Source: Verrucomicrobiia bacterium (lineage in GTDB: Bacteria > Verrucomicrobiota > Verrucomicrobiia > Verrucomicrobiales > Akkermansiaceae). Taken from it: DNA of 64,000 nucleotides. The position numbers were made by a program, and so were the translations under genes. Positions 56,301 through 63,872 of the stretch are shown here, in pieces. Under the pieces are notes generated by a model, which saw nothing but the letters and a program-made list of their open reading frames with translations, did not search any database and was not told the origin of the DNA. How positions within the stretch are numbered: the first letter of the stretch is position 1; every line of letters begins with the position of its first letter. The DNA lies in assembly GCA_947462875.1 (NCBI GenBank), contig CANHQJ010000005.1, forward strand, positions 163,147 through 227,146, in the 5' to 3' direction.

Positions 56301-56551
56301 CGCGCCTCGGACTCGATGGACTCGATGCCCGGCAGGTTCTCGATGGCGCGCTCGATGGGAATCACCACGGCGCGCTCCACATCCGCCGGCGTGCCGCCGC
56401 GGTAGTTGACCGTGATGTGCACCTCATCGAAGCGGAAGGCCGGATTCACCTCGAGCGTGGTGCGTTTCCACACCGAATGCGCCCCCAATACGAGGATGAT
56501 GCCAATCATGAGATTGGCGGCGAGGTGATTGCGGGCAAACCAGGCGATCAT
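53372..56551 (-). CDS. RND efflux permease (HAE1/AcrB-MdtC-like)
   Basis: 1059 residues from ATG 56551. Twelve membrane segments in the two-half RND pattern. Marker sites: first TM IAWFARNHLAANLMIGIILV, GTPADVERAVVIPIE (docking porter), GLVVDDAIVTSENIY (TM4 Asp-Asp proton relay), VVNNAIVMIDFIN in the second half. It exports drugs, lipids or other amphiphiles with proton uptake. No adaptor (MFP) or TolC-type gene lies adjacent. No frameshift seen. It ends base to base with the CAP gene. Confidence 0.93.
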   Translation of the reverse strand: MIAWFARNHLAANLMIGIILVLGAHSVWKRTTLEVNPAFRFDEVHITVNYRGGTPADVERAVVIPIERAIENLPGIESIESEARTGYASIEVKADQLTDPEKLMEQMRPLITGITNFPAETEPPKLEVPNSTRWFDVIKVAITGNMDEADLLKAARRVRDDLTELPGISQAELQGASPLEISIEADPDRLRDFGLTYNDLAEAVRRTSLDVPAGQIQTDEGSLMIRTSGQAFSEEEFANIVLLNNRGAAVKLGDVAKVTDGFEENRKILRFNGKPALLVECLRLNNESALEIAKQVKEYAAKSSQRFPSGISIHIWDDSTIELKGRLNSLITTLLQGCVLVMIILGLFLRPVMALWVLFGIPVAFAGTLWVMPYFGYTVNVMSLFGFIIAVGLVVDDAIVTSENIYSKMNEGMDPEEAAICGTQEIALPVTFGTLTTIVAFLPLMFFEGFYGTYTKQVPPVIIGILLFSLLEAKLSLPAHLKFLKPLSANPGLFARFQKRIADGLERFIEGYFQPLIVFTTRHRYSTCCLFLAFAMASVALIKSGRLGFVTMPNIEKNRLYANINMPREAKVADTDVLVKQTERAAEQLRKEFVDPGTGKSLINDVLTSAGGWPGRPGVDARSGFVIVTIVDASERTVPGPSAKEISKRWRELCGDVSAAQSFYIMVDGGRGFRGSGGEESIQLELRGAASEARDQLVDEIELLLKSYQGIDDAGSNLARNRDELVISIRPEGEALGLTQRELGRQVRSSFFGEQAQRVQREIDDIRVMVRLPLEKRQSLHTLEQMRIRLPNGGEAPLTSVADVKFAKARSEITRTNGAQAITIWAQAANSTVDIVEIGRDLEQRLQAVFIDHPELSWRFTGYLAEHEETNNRIIIGALAILFALYFLLVIPFKSLLQPFYILLAIPFGVIGALLGHLIMDVVPSFLSAFGILAVAGIVVNNAIVMIDFINQHRAAGMSRTDAAIGAGTKRFRPIMLTSLTTFVGLVPTMIDKSVQGQFLIPMAVSLAFGILFSTVITLFLIPSFYLITESGLDRWKAFWAWYLGKKPAAADEEKVALG

Positions 56552-56751
56552 GGATAGAACTAATACGAAGCGAAACGGTGGATTTGTCTGAGAGGAACGG
56601 CGGAAGAGCCGCGGCCGCGCACTGAAACACAGTTTTGCCCATCGTGCCACTTTTTTCCCGTGGCGGAGACCTCCGGCGCAAGGGAGTTGCGGCTCCGAAT
56701 GTCACCGCATTCTCCTTGCCAAGCAGGGGGCCGATTCCTTACGATGGCGTG

Positions 56752-57582
56752 GTGAGCGCGCCGATTGTTTGCAAACCTACCGCCTGGTTCTACCAGCGTG
56801 CCTTGGGCATGTTGGCGATGTTCTTGTTCCTGGGTGGCTGGTTTTTCAAAGACGCCAGCACCGGCTACCGCAAGGAGAACGAGGCCTTTTTCCTGAGTCA
56901 GGCGTTTGCGAAGGCGGAAAAAATGCTGCAACTCCAGCAACAGGAGGGCTTGGTGACGGATGCGGCGTGGCGGGACTTTGCGAGCAAGCAGACGGTGGAC
57001 TTCGGCGATGATCCCTCGCTGATTCCGGCATCGGTGTCCCGGCCCATGCCCTGGCCGCAGGAACTGCACGACAGCGCGCTGCTCGCCAAGGGGCAAGTGG
57101 CGGCGTGGGAGGCATTCACCGGGCGCATGCAGTGGGACCGCAAGCCGCCCGAGAAACTGCACGAGGCCTCATCGATCCGCGAGCAATGGTATTTCGCCTA
57201 TGGGCTCAGCGCGCTGGCGCTGTATACCCTGTTCATCCTGCTGCGCACCCTGCGCCGGCGCATGAGCATCGAGGGGGACATCATCACCACGCAGGACGGC
57301 AGAAAAGTGCCCTTGGCGGAGCTCACGCGTCTCGATTTGCGCAAGTGGGGCACCAAGGGGCTGGCCTTCGCGTATTATCCGCAGGGCAGCGGGAAAGAGG
57401 GCCGCATCCGCATCGACGGACTGACGTACGGCGGTTTCCAGAAAGACCAGGGCGAGCCGGCGGAGGCGCTGATGCGCGAGCTGCGCGCCCGTTTCACCGG
57501 CGAGGTGATCGAGTATGCCAGCGAGGAAACGGCCGCCGAGCCCGCGCCACAGGACGCGCCGGATGATTCCACTCCTGCCTGA
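56752..57582 (+). CDS. Membrane protein of unknown function
   Basis: 276 residues if the GTG at 56752 is used; another GTG at 56749 is just upstream and no ribosome site decides. Two membrane segments ([16 protein letters not shown] near 18-35; [18 protein letters not shown] near 150). Between them a helical region ([13 protein letters not shown]), and the C-terminus is acidic/Pro-rich. No known domain. It precedes acpP by about 100 bases on the same strand. Confidence 0.6.
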   Translation: MSAPIVCKPTAWFYQRALGMLAMFLFLGGWFFKDASTGYRKENEAFFLSQAFAKAEKMLQLQQQEGLVTDAAWRDFASKQTVDFGDDPSLIPASVSRPMPWPQELHDSALLAKGQVAAWEAFTGRMQWDRKPPEKLHEASSIREQWYFAYGLSALALYTLFILLRTLRRRMSIEGDIITTQDGRKVPLAELTRLDLRKWGTKGLAFAYYPQGSGKEGRIRIDGLTYGGFQKDQGEPAEALMRELRARFTGEVIEYASEETAAEPAPQDAPDDSTPA

Positions 57583-57682
57583 AACCTCGCGCGATGGCGC
57601 AATTTCCTGCATTTTCGCTATTGCCAAGAGCGCCGCGGCTCGCTATGCCTTCCCGCGGCAACAACCAAACCAACACAGAACC

Positions 57683-57922
57683 ATGTCAGACAAGAGTACC
57701 GAAGATCGTGTAAAAGATATCATTGTGGAGCAACTCGGCGTGAGCGCTGACCTTGTGACCATCGACGCCAAATTTATCGAAGACCTCGGTGCCGATTCTC
57801 TCGATACCGTCGAGCTCGTCATGGCTTTCGAAGAGGAATTCGGCATCGAAGTGCCGGACGAAGCGGCGGAAAAACTGCTGTCCGTAGGCGACGTGGTGCG
57901 CTACATCGAGGCAAACGCATGA
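57683..57922 (+). CDS. acpP: Acyl carrier protein
   Basis: 79 residues from ATG 57683. The phosphopantetheine site is DSLDTVEL within [20 protein letters not shown], with helix [16 protein letters not shown] and acidic composition. It carries the growing acyl chain in fatty acid synthesis. The accA gene 1.6 kb further downstream fits a lipid-synthesis neighbourhood. Confidence 0.97.
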   Translation: MSDKSTEDRVKDIIVEQLGVSADLVTIDAKFIEDLGADSLDTVELVMAFEEEFGIEVPDEAAEKLLSVGDVVRYIEANA

Positions 57923-58068
57923 TCGATGGGTGACAGCGGCGGGGCATCTCATGCCTGCTGCGGCTGATCGAAACGGGGGCGGTTTTTTCGGAAGCCGCTC
58001 CCTTGCTTTTTTGTGCCCCGGGCACGGTATTCTTTGCTTTTTTGCGTTTTGCTGCCACGATTCCCGCC

Positions 58069-58602
58069 ATGAATGTATCGCGTGACAATTTCCTCTACGC
58101 CATGGAAACCAGCCGGGTTCTGCACGAGCCCGATCGACGCATCGCGACTTTTGGCGAGACCCGCTTCCAGTTCCAGCTCATCAGCGAGCTCATGGACCGC
58201 AGCGGCGAGGTGCGCATCCGCAGTGGCGAAATGGAGGCCTGCAAGCCCCTGCTGATCCGCCCCACGCCCGATATGGAGTGGGAGGGATTCGATGAGGAAT
58301 CGCGGGAAAAACTCGGCACGCTGCTCGACAATCTCCGGCAGCAAGGCATGGACCTCGCCTTCCTGCAATACGGCTTCCGCTTCCGCCGCTCGGCGGTGCG
58401 GGAGGAGATCGTCCGGGAACCGGTCGAGGAAGTCTCGGCCCGATTGTTGGAGGATGTGCGCCGCCATGGCGACCCCATGCTCGCCATCCTCGAAGGAGTG
58501 GATGATGCGTGGGAAATCGCCCTGGTGAAGTTTTCGTTAGAAATGATCGCGCAATCGCACTCGATCAATCGCTTCGATCTCCAACGTAAAAAACTGCTCT
58601 AA
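58069..58602 (+). CDS. Conserved hypothetical cytoplasmic protein
   Basis: 177 residues from ATG 58069 (MNVSRDNFLYAMETSR); upstream frame residues are hydrophobic leader of doubtful value. Acidic and helical: DEESREKLGTLLDNLRQQGM, REEIVREPVEEVSARLLED. No recognisable domain. It precedes the LysM gene by 10 bases, probably the same transcript. Confidence 0.65.
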   Translation: MNVSRDNFLYAMETSRVLHEPDRRIATFGETRFQFQLISELMDRSGEVRIRSGEMEACKPLLIRPTPDMEWEGFDEESREKLGTLLDNLRQQGMDLAFLQYGFRFRRSAVREEIVREPVEEVSARLLEDVRRHGDPMLAILEGVDDAWEIALVKFSLEMIAQSHSINRFDLQRKKLL

Positions 58603-58612
58603 CCCCGCCGCC

Positions 58613-59497
58613 ATGCGTGTCTGGACTTTCGTGAAACTCATCAGCGCCCTTGTCGTAGCGGCGGTGGTCACCGTATCGGTGTATTTCACGATGCACGTCA
58701 TGGGCAAGCCCGTGCCGAAACCGCTGGAGGCACAGTTCCTGCGATGGATGCCGGAACCCGAACGCCTGCGCGCGGATCCCACGAACGACTACGAAAAAGT
58801 CGCCGACCTCGCGGAAATGCCCGATATCGAGCCCGGCGACAAGGCTTTCCAAAAAGCCGCGGAATTGTTGGCCACGGGAAAAATCGCGGAAGCGCGCGAG
58901 AAGCTGTTGTTTCTCGTGAACTACTACCCCACCTCGAACGCCGCTCCGCTGGCGCGGCAGATCCTCAGCGAGATGAACATGGATGATTTCCTCTCGCTGC
59001 ACAACAATCCCCATTTGGTGGTGCACAAGGTGGCGCGGGGCGATTCCTACCTCGGCATCGCCGCCAAAAGCCAAACGACACTCGATGCCATCATGCACTT
59101 CAACGGCTACCTCGAGCTGCGCCCCTTGCAGCCCGGCGATGAGGTCATGGTCATGCCGCTGAACCTGCGCGTGGTCATCGAGGCCCGCCGCGAGGCGCTC
59201 ACCCTCTGGAATGGCGGCACTTTTCTCAAGGAATACCGCATTCTCAAGTCTATTGGCCTCCCCGCTGCCACCACCACGCTCAAGATTGCCAACAAAGGTG
59301 GCGTCCTGAACGAAAAAAACGTCGCCCCCGGCATGAAAGGCTACCGCGAATCGCAAAAAACCATCACCCTCGACCGCAAGCTGCAAATCGTGGCCGCCGG
59401 CGCCTCCGCCGTGCCCGGTTGCCATCTCGATGCCGCCGATACCGAGGAATTGGCTCTTTTGCTTCGCGTAGGAAATGAAGTGGAAATCCGTCCGTAA
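58613..59497 (+). CDS. Secreted/membrane-anchored LysM-domain protein
   Basis: 294 residues. N-terminal signal anchor (FVKLISALVVAAVVTVSVYF), TPR-like stretch (KAAELLATGKIAEAREKLLF, NAAPLARQILSEM), then a LysM motif (HKVARGDSYLGIAAKSQTTL, FNGYLELRPLQPGDEVMVMP) for peptidoglycan binding. The C-terminus (KEYRILKSIGLPAATTTLKI, PGMKGYRESQKTITLDRKL) resembles an L,D-transpeptidase-like region but no catalytic Cys motif is visible. Only 25 bases separate it from accA. Confidence 0.8.
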   Translation: MRVWTFVKLISALVVAAVVTVSVYFTMHVMGKPVPKPLEAQFLRWMPEPERLRADPTNDYEKVADLAEMPDIEPGDKAFQKAAELLATGKIAEAREKLLFLVNYYPTSNAAPLARQILSEMNMDDFLSLHNNPHLVVHKVARGDSYLGIAAKSQTTLDAIMHFNGYLELRPLQPGDEVMVMPLNLRVVIEARREALTLWNGGTFLKEYRILKSIGLPAATTTLKIANKGGVLNEKNVAPGMKGYRESQKTITLDRKLQIVAAGASAVPGCHLDAADTEELALLLRVGNEVEIRP

Positions 59498-59522
59498 CCC
59501 TGATACTCTGCCCGCACACACC

Positions 59523-60479
59523 ATGATCCAGTTGCTCGAATTTGAAAAACCCATCGCCGAAATGGAACGCGAATTGGAAAAGCTCCGCGCGAAGTCGGAC
59601 TCGCAAAACATCGATCTTTCCGCGCAAATTTCCGAGATGGAGGAAAAGCTCGCCCAGACGCGTATTTCCCTGTATCAAGACCTAACCCCGTGGCAACGCG
59701 TGCAAATCGCCCGCCACGTGCAACGACCCTATATGCTCGACTACGTTTCACTGGCGTTCACGCATTTCTGTGAACTGCACGGCGATCGCCACATCGGCGA
59801 TGATAAGTCGATGCCCGGCGGTCTAGCCATGCTCGGCGACCGGAAAGTCATGGTCATCGGCCATCAAAAAGGCCGCGACACCAAGGAAAATCTCATGCGC
59901 AACTTCGGCAGCGCCCACCCCGAGGGCTACCGCAAGGCCATCCGCCTCATGCGCCTCGCGGAAAAATTCGGCATCCCCATCGTCTGCCTCATCGATACCC
60001 CAGGCGCCTTCCCCGGCATCGGCGCGGAGGAGCGGAACATCGCCGAAGCCATCGGCTACAACCTGCGGGAAATGATGCTGATCAAAGTCCCCATCATCGC
60101 CGTCGTGCTCGGCGAGGGCGGCTCCGGCGGGGCCCTGGGCATAGGCGTCGCCGATCGCGTGCTGATGATGGAAAACGCCTACTACTCCGTGATCAGCCCC
60201 GAGGGCTGTGCGGCCATCTTGTGGAAACACCGCAAACACGCCCCGGAAGCCGCCGAGGCCATGAAAATCGCGGCACCGGATTTGAAAAAACTCAATCTCA
60301 TCGATGGCGTCATCGCCGAGCCCATCGGCGGCGCCCATCACGACCACGCCGCCGCCGCCATGGCCCTGCGCGACGAAGTGTCCCAGCACCTGCAGCAACT
60401 GCAAACCCTCGCCCCCGCCGATCTGCTGCGCCAGCGCTATGAAAAATTCCGCCAATACGGCGACTGGCGAGGGAAGTGA
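59523..60479 (+). CDS. accA: Acetyl-CoA carboxylase carboxyltransferase subunit alpha
   Basis: 318 residues from ATG 59523 (MIQLLEFEKPIAEMERELEK). Carboxyltransferase motifs: ELHGDRHIGDDKSMPGGLAM, GRDTKENLMRNFG, IPIVCLIDTPGAFPGIGAEE, GEGGSGGALGIGVADRVLM, SPEGCAAILWKH. With AccD it moves the carboxyl group from biotin to acetyl-CoA, giving malonyl-CoA. The last 329 bases (60151-60479) recur at 61479-61807 with three differences. The protein is full length and intact here. Confidence 0.96.
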   Translation: MIQLLEFEKPIAEMERELEKLRAKSDSQNIDLSAQISEMEEKLAQTRISLYQDLTPWQRVQIARHVQRPYMLDYVSLAFTHFCELHGDRHIGDDKSMPGGLAMLGDRKVMVIGHQKGRDTKENLMRNFGSAHPEGYRKAIRLMRLAEKFGIPIVCLIDTPGAFPGIGAEERNIAEAIGYNLREMMLIKVPIIAVVLGEGGSGGALGIGVADRVLMMENAYYSVISPEGCAAILWKHRKHAPEAAEAMKIAAPDLKKLNLIDGVIAEPIGGAHHDHAAAAMALRDEVSQHLQQLQTLAPADLLRQRYEKFRQYGDWRGK

Positions 60480-60537
60480 TCTGGCCTTGGGTCACTAGGC
60501 AAAGTCATCCCACCCATCCAAAATCCAACATCAATAC

Positions 60538-60578
60538 CTTGTCCTTCGCAGCGCATAAAGGCGAAGTAGGATCATCAA
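60538..60578 (+). repeat. Partial R-like repeat (R4)
   Basis: CTTGTCCTTCGCA then GCGAAGTAGGATCATC matches the core of R (CTTCG...CGAAG arms followed by GTNGGATC). The inner spacer differs from R1 and R2. Downstream, 60614-60660 has imperfect GATTGTTGAT tandem units. It occupies the space between intact accA and the cassette gene. Confidence 0.55.
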
Positions 60579-60706
60579 TCGTCCATTCTTCCTGCGGCCG
60601 CAGCACCCACTACGTTTGATTGCCGATTGTTGATTTACGATTGTTGATATGTGATTGATGAGAAAACATAAGACTTTTCCGAGCAGAATCTTACCCTGTG
60701 AAAATC

Positions 60707-61348
60707 ATGAAAAACAAACTCACACTTCAAGCAATCGCACTATTTGTCAGTCTCCTCACCATTCACTGTCCAGCCACGCCAAACGAAGATCAAACCGTTG
60801 ATCAACGAGGAGCGGCGGCTGAGCACAAGCCCAATGGCGATGAGGCGAAAGTCGCTGCCGCCAAGTGGCTCGACGGCCTTGACAAAAAGGGCTTGGTGCT
60901 GAAACAAAAGGTCGAGGGACAGGGATTCGTGGTCGCTCACGGCCCAAGTGCCTTTGGACGAGTGACGAAATTTACCCTGCAAGAAGCTGATTGGCGGGTC
61001 TCGCTGCTCTTTAAAGGAGAGTTGACTCCAGAGACGCCGCTCGAAACACTCAAAAACAATTTCTTGCATGTCACATTAGACAGCCTCCCCACGCCGGGCT
61101 TAACTCTGCCAGGTTGGGAAGTTCGTCCGCAGACGCCCACTTCATCATTCAAGCAGGGAGTGGAAATCCTGGCATATCAAGACGGCAAGATAAAGCTGCG
61201 GGTGCAGACAACGTTCTTTGCTCTCTATGGCCGCGACCCTTCCGTAAACGTTCCAGCTGACGCATCAGCAAAGCCTGACTCTTACTTCCAGATTCGCAAA
61301 GACTTCGCTCTCGATCTGGAGCTTGAGGCTCCCTTTGCGTTCCACTAA
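60707..61348 (+). CDS. Secreted protein of unknown function between accA repeats
   Basis: 213 residues from ATG 60707 (GTG 60698 possible). Signal peptide (LTLQAIALFVSLLTIHCPA). A charged linker (ANEDQTVDQRG-like, KPNGDEAKVAAAKWLDGLD) leads into a beta-rich domain (FTLQEADWRVSLLFKGELTP, GKIKLRVQTTFFALY). No family recognised. AT-rich codon use relative to accA. It sits exactly between the two copies of the accA 3' sequence. Confidence 0.6.
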   Translation: MKNKLTLQAIALFVSLLTIHCPATPNEDQTVDQRGAAAEHKPNGDEAKVAAAKWLDGLDKKGLVLKQKVEGQGFVVAHGPSAFGRVTKFTLQEADWRVSLLFKGELTPETPLETLKNNFLHVTLDSLPTPGLTLPGWEVRPQTPTSSFKQGVEILAYQDGKIKLRVQTTFFALYGRDPSVNVPADASAKPDSYFQIRKDFALDLELEAPFAFH

Positions 61349-61386
61349 CGAATTACCAAATTGCAAGTCAAGACGTGCTGGAGAGT

Positions 61387-61428
61387 CGCTACCAGCTCCT
61401 GTCGTCAGATCAGCTCCCGCTGGTAGCG
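61387..61428. repeat. Imperfect inverted repeat CGCTACCAG...CTGGTAGCG
   Basis: Nine-base arms with a 24-base loop, located between the cassette gene and the second accA 3' copy. It may mark a REP-like element. Confidence 0.6.
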
Positions 61429-61478
61429 GTGCCATCACTTTGGCGTTGTTAGTACTTTCGCAGGGCGGAATGGCACTT

Positions 61479-61807
61479 CCGATCGCGTGCTGATGATGGA
61501 AAACGCCTACTACTCCGTGATCAGCCCCGAGGGCTGTGCGGCCATCTTGTGGAAACACCGCAAACACGCCCCGGAAGCCGCCGAGGCGATGAAAATCGCG
61601 GCACCGGATTTGAAAAAACTCAATCTCATCGATGGCGTCATCGCCGAGCCCATCGGCGGCGCCCATCACGACCACGCCGCCGCCGCCCTGGCCCTGCGCG
61701 ACGAAGTGTCCCAGCACCTGCAGCAGCTGCAAACCCTCGCCCCCGCCGATCTGCTGCGCCAGCGCTATGAAAAATTCCGCCAATACGGCGACTGGCGAGG
61801 GAAGTGA
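61479..61807 (+). pseudogene. Duplicate of the 3' third of accA
   Basis: 329 bases co-linear with 60151-60479 with three substitutions and no gaps, ending with the same TGA. It starts mid-gene (CCGATCGCGTGCTG) without a start codon of its own, so it is a fragment. The encoded piece covers SPEGCAAILWKH to the C-terminus. A small stem AAGGGGT/ACCCCTT (61820-61838) follows and could be an old accA 3' hairpin, although no T-tract is present. Confidence 0.93.
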
Positions 61808-61863
61808 CCGCCTAAAGAGAAGGGGTTTGCCACCCCTTTCACAACCCCAGCCAAAAAGAAATC

Positions 61864-61975
61864 CGCCTCCGCCCGGGGGACCGCTGAGCCCAAGCTCGGC
61901 GCGAATATTCCATCGTGGCGACGGCGCTTGTCCTTCGCATTCCCCCTGCCGGACGAAGTTGGATCCATATCATGG
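61864..61975 (+). repeat. Copy R2 of dispersed repeat R (~110 bp)
   Basis: Best match of R1 (6361-6470): conserved blocks GCTGAGCCCAAGCTCGGCGC, ACGGCGCTTGTCCTTCGCAT and CCCCCTGCCGGACGAAGTTG. Lies 56 bases past the accA 3' duplicate and reads toward the AT-rich right-hand genes. Confidence 0.88.
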
Positions 61976-62050
61976 ATCATTGAAGTCAGGTGTCAGGTGA
62001 CAAATTTTCGCGTAAATTCGAGCCTTTCGCGATTCCTACCCTGCCTTTCA

Positions 62051-62131
62051 GCACCAACGGTGCCAAACTCGTCAGCCCAGCGGCAACGCCCTGGGAAAAC
62101 GCCCACACACAAACTCCAGCACGGAAAGTGC
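62051..62131. repeat. Row of three small hairpins, REP-like
   Basis: GCACCAACGGTGC (62051-62063), CCCAGCGGCAACGCCCTGGG (62076-62095) and GCACGGAAAGTGC (62119-62131). Order and loop types (CAACG, CAACG, GAAA) follow the half element at 24856-24938 although arm sequences differ. No coding sense. Confidence 0.6.
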
Positions 62132-62568
62132 GCGACCCTTTGCGTTACCAAAGAACTGCTTTACAGAAGGAAACGGACAAAACCCGCGCACTCCCGTTCC
62201 GAAAGCCCACGAAATTCCGATAGGTCTTTTCTCCAGCAAAGGCGTGTTTTGGCAGAGGCACTCATAACGAGTTTGAGCAAATCTTCCATTCGAACCCTTT
62301 CAAGCGAGAAGTGTCAAAAGAACAAAAAAGGGAAGGCGGCATTGTTGCATCTGCCAAATGGGAGGGAAACCAGCGCTGCGGCGTTCGTATATCAGCTAGC
62401 AAATTTTCCCGCCTCGCTCCCCAGCAAAGCGCCCTGATATATGAACGTTTTTTTGAGATTTTCTTTGTCGTAGCAAAGAAAACCTGATTTTATACCCACT
62501 GAAATGTCTACCTGATATAACGGTCAGATGGGTTACGAATAAATACTGTTCGCTATCAAAAAGCCATT
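62132..62568. other. AT-rich stretch with no supported gene
   Basis: 437 bases downstream of the hairpin row. Open frames here (such as one running from 61928 to 62437) overlap the repeat and hairpins and show no domain. Nothing further could be assigned; it presumably contains the promoter of the SUKH-like gene. Confidence 0.5.
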
Positions 62569-63084
62569 ATGAATTTCCAACCACCAATCTCTTATACTAG
62601 ACTCAAAGAATTTGGACACATCAAAGAGGACTGCCAGAACTACTGGAATGATGTGACGTGGCTCGAACTAACAACAGCCGAAGAATTCATAGAAGCTACT
62701 TCCGATGAACTACCGCGGTGTCATGAAGCACCGGGTTCCATTATTGTTTTTGCCTGTGATGCGGGAGGCTACCCATTGTGCTGGGATACCCGGCGCGTCC
62801 AAGATGGTGAGTATGAAGTATGTCAAATTTTTCAGTATTTGGACACTCCTCTTGCCCCAACCTTCCCATGGTTCCTTCTGCGAGAGTTCGTTCTGATGCT
62901 TGAGGATCATTTGGGAGATGGCGAAAAGTATGAGGAGAAGATTCTTGAGCATCTCTCGATCCTTGAGTCCATTGTTACTCCTGATCAATTCAAAATTGCC
63001 AAAGAAGCTCTTGGGGGTAGCAGGAACAGCCAGCAGGTTTCAGATTTTCTCCGCATGCATTTTCCTGTGCGTTATCATTGGTAA
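62569..63084 (+). CDS. SMI1/KNR4 (SUKH)-family protein
   Basis: 171 residues. SIIVFACDAGGYPLCWDTRR is the central strand-turn motif of SUKH proteins (usually 'I-F-x-x-D-G-G-x-x-L-C-x-D'), followed by acidic helices (HLGDGEKYEEKILEHLSILE). SUKH proteins often act as immunity proteins for contact-dependent or secreted toxins, but no toxin gene is seen nearby. AT-rich composition unlike the housekeeping neighbours. Stands alone on its strand. Confidence 0.65.
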   Translation: MNFQPPISYTRLKEFGHIKEDCQNYWNDVTWLELTTAEEFIEATSDELPRCHEAPGSIIVFACDAGGYPLCWDTRRVQDGEYEVCQIFQYLDTPLAPTFPWFLLREFVLMLEDHLGDGEKYEEKILEHLSILESIVTPDQFKIAKEALGGSRNSQQVSDFLRMHFPVRYHW

Positions 63085-63251
63085 GCCCCACTTGAATTAT
63101 TGAAACACCAATTTCAAGCGAACAAGTCGAGACACAGCAACCCCTATCAGCCGCCCTGTTTACATGCTCTCCCGTAGTTTCAACATCGACCCCGTGATCG
63201 ACGCTCGCCCTCGCTGACAGGGGTGCGTGCTCTTTGACGTTCTGCAAATTC

Positions 63252-63872
63252 ATGAATATATTTCTACGCTTTCTAATTACAGTTGTGGCCTGCGGTATTT
63301 GTCATGGAGAGGCTGGAGCTAACCGCAACCCCGACGAATTAATTTCCCAATGCCCAGACTATATGATTGAGCAATACAAAATGGCACCATATATTAAGAT
63401 CGCAAATTTTCTGCAAACAATGCCGGTAGAGTCGCGCGCGGCAACATTGCGCAATTGGGCTGCTGCCGAAGGCGGCGTAAACGAGAGAAAGCTGCATGTG
63501 ATTTGCCAAATGCTTTTCTGTCGGAAGGATGGCTCTTCCGTAATTCGCCCTTCGGTTCTGGGCGGAAACGGTGTATTCGACCGATTTCCGCGCAATGAAT
63601 TTTATGGACCTATTGCAGTATATAAGAACTGCCCAATTCTTCTTAAAAATGCTTATCGATTAGGAGGAATGGCTCTACCAAGCAGCGTTTTGGTAGAGTC
63701 TTGCATCAAGGGTGATCTTTGGCGGGACTTCAAATTCGAGGTTTTGTCAGCAGTTGAGGAGAGAAAGATCATTGAGGAGTTTCTACGGGACGAGAAGTGG
63801 GCCGATTTGGTTGGCGAGGTCGGCCATCTAGCATTTTTCAAAACCCAAGCAGAATCGGGTCCCCGGGAGTGA
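63252..63872 (+). CDS. Secreted hypothetical protein, C-terminus altered by group II intron
   Basis: 206 residues from ATG 63252 with signal peptide (FLRFLITVVACGICHG). Middle region helical: QTMPVESRAATLRNWAAAEG, KLHVICQMLFCRKDG. No family recognised. The last five codons (Ser-Gly-Pro-Arg-Glu, stop 63872) are read from the 3' end of an antisense group II intron (intron edge near 63854), so the natural end probably lies beyond the intron, or the gene ended shortly after. AT-rich composition. Confidence 0.6.
   Translation: MNIFLRFLITVVACGICHGEAGANRNPDELISQCPDYMIEQYKMAPYIKIANFLQTMPVESRAATLRNWAAAEGGVNERKLHVICQMLFCRKDGSSVIRPSVLGGNGVFDRFPRNEFYGPIAVYKNCPILLKNAYRLGGMALPSSVLVESCIKGDLWRDFKFEVLSAVEERKIIEEFLRDEKWADLVGEVGHLAFFKTQAESGPRE

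Noticed and set aside
61928..62437. 169-residue plus-strand frame
   Set aside because: Begins inside repeat R2 and crosses the hairpin row; the peptide start is shared with R1 only because the DNA is repeated.
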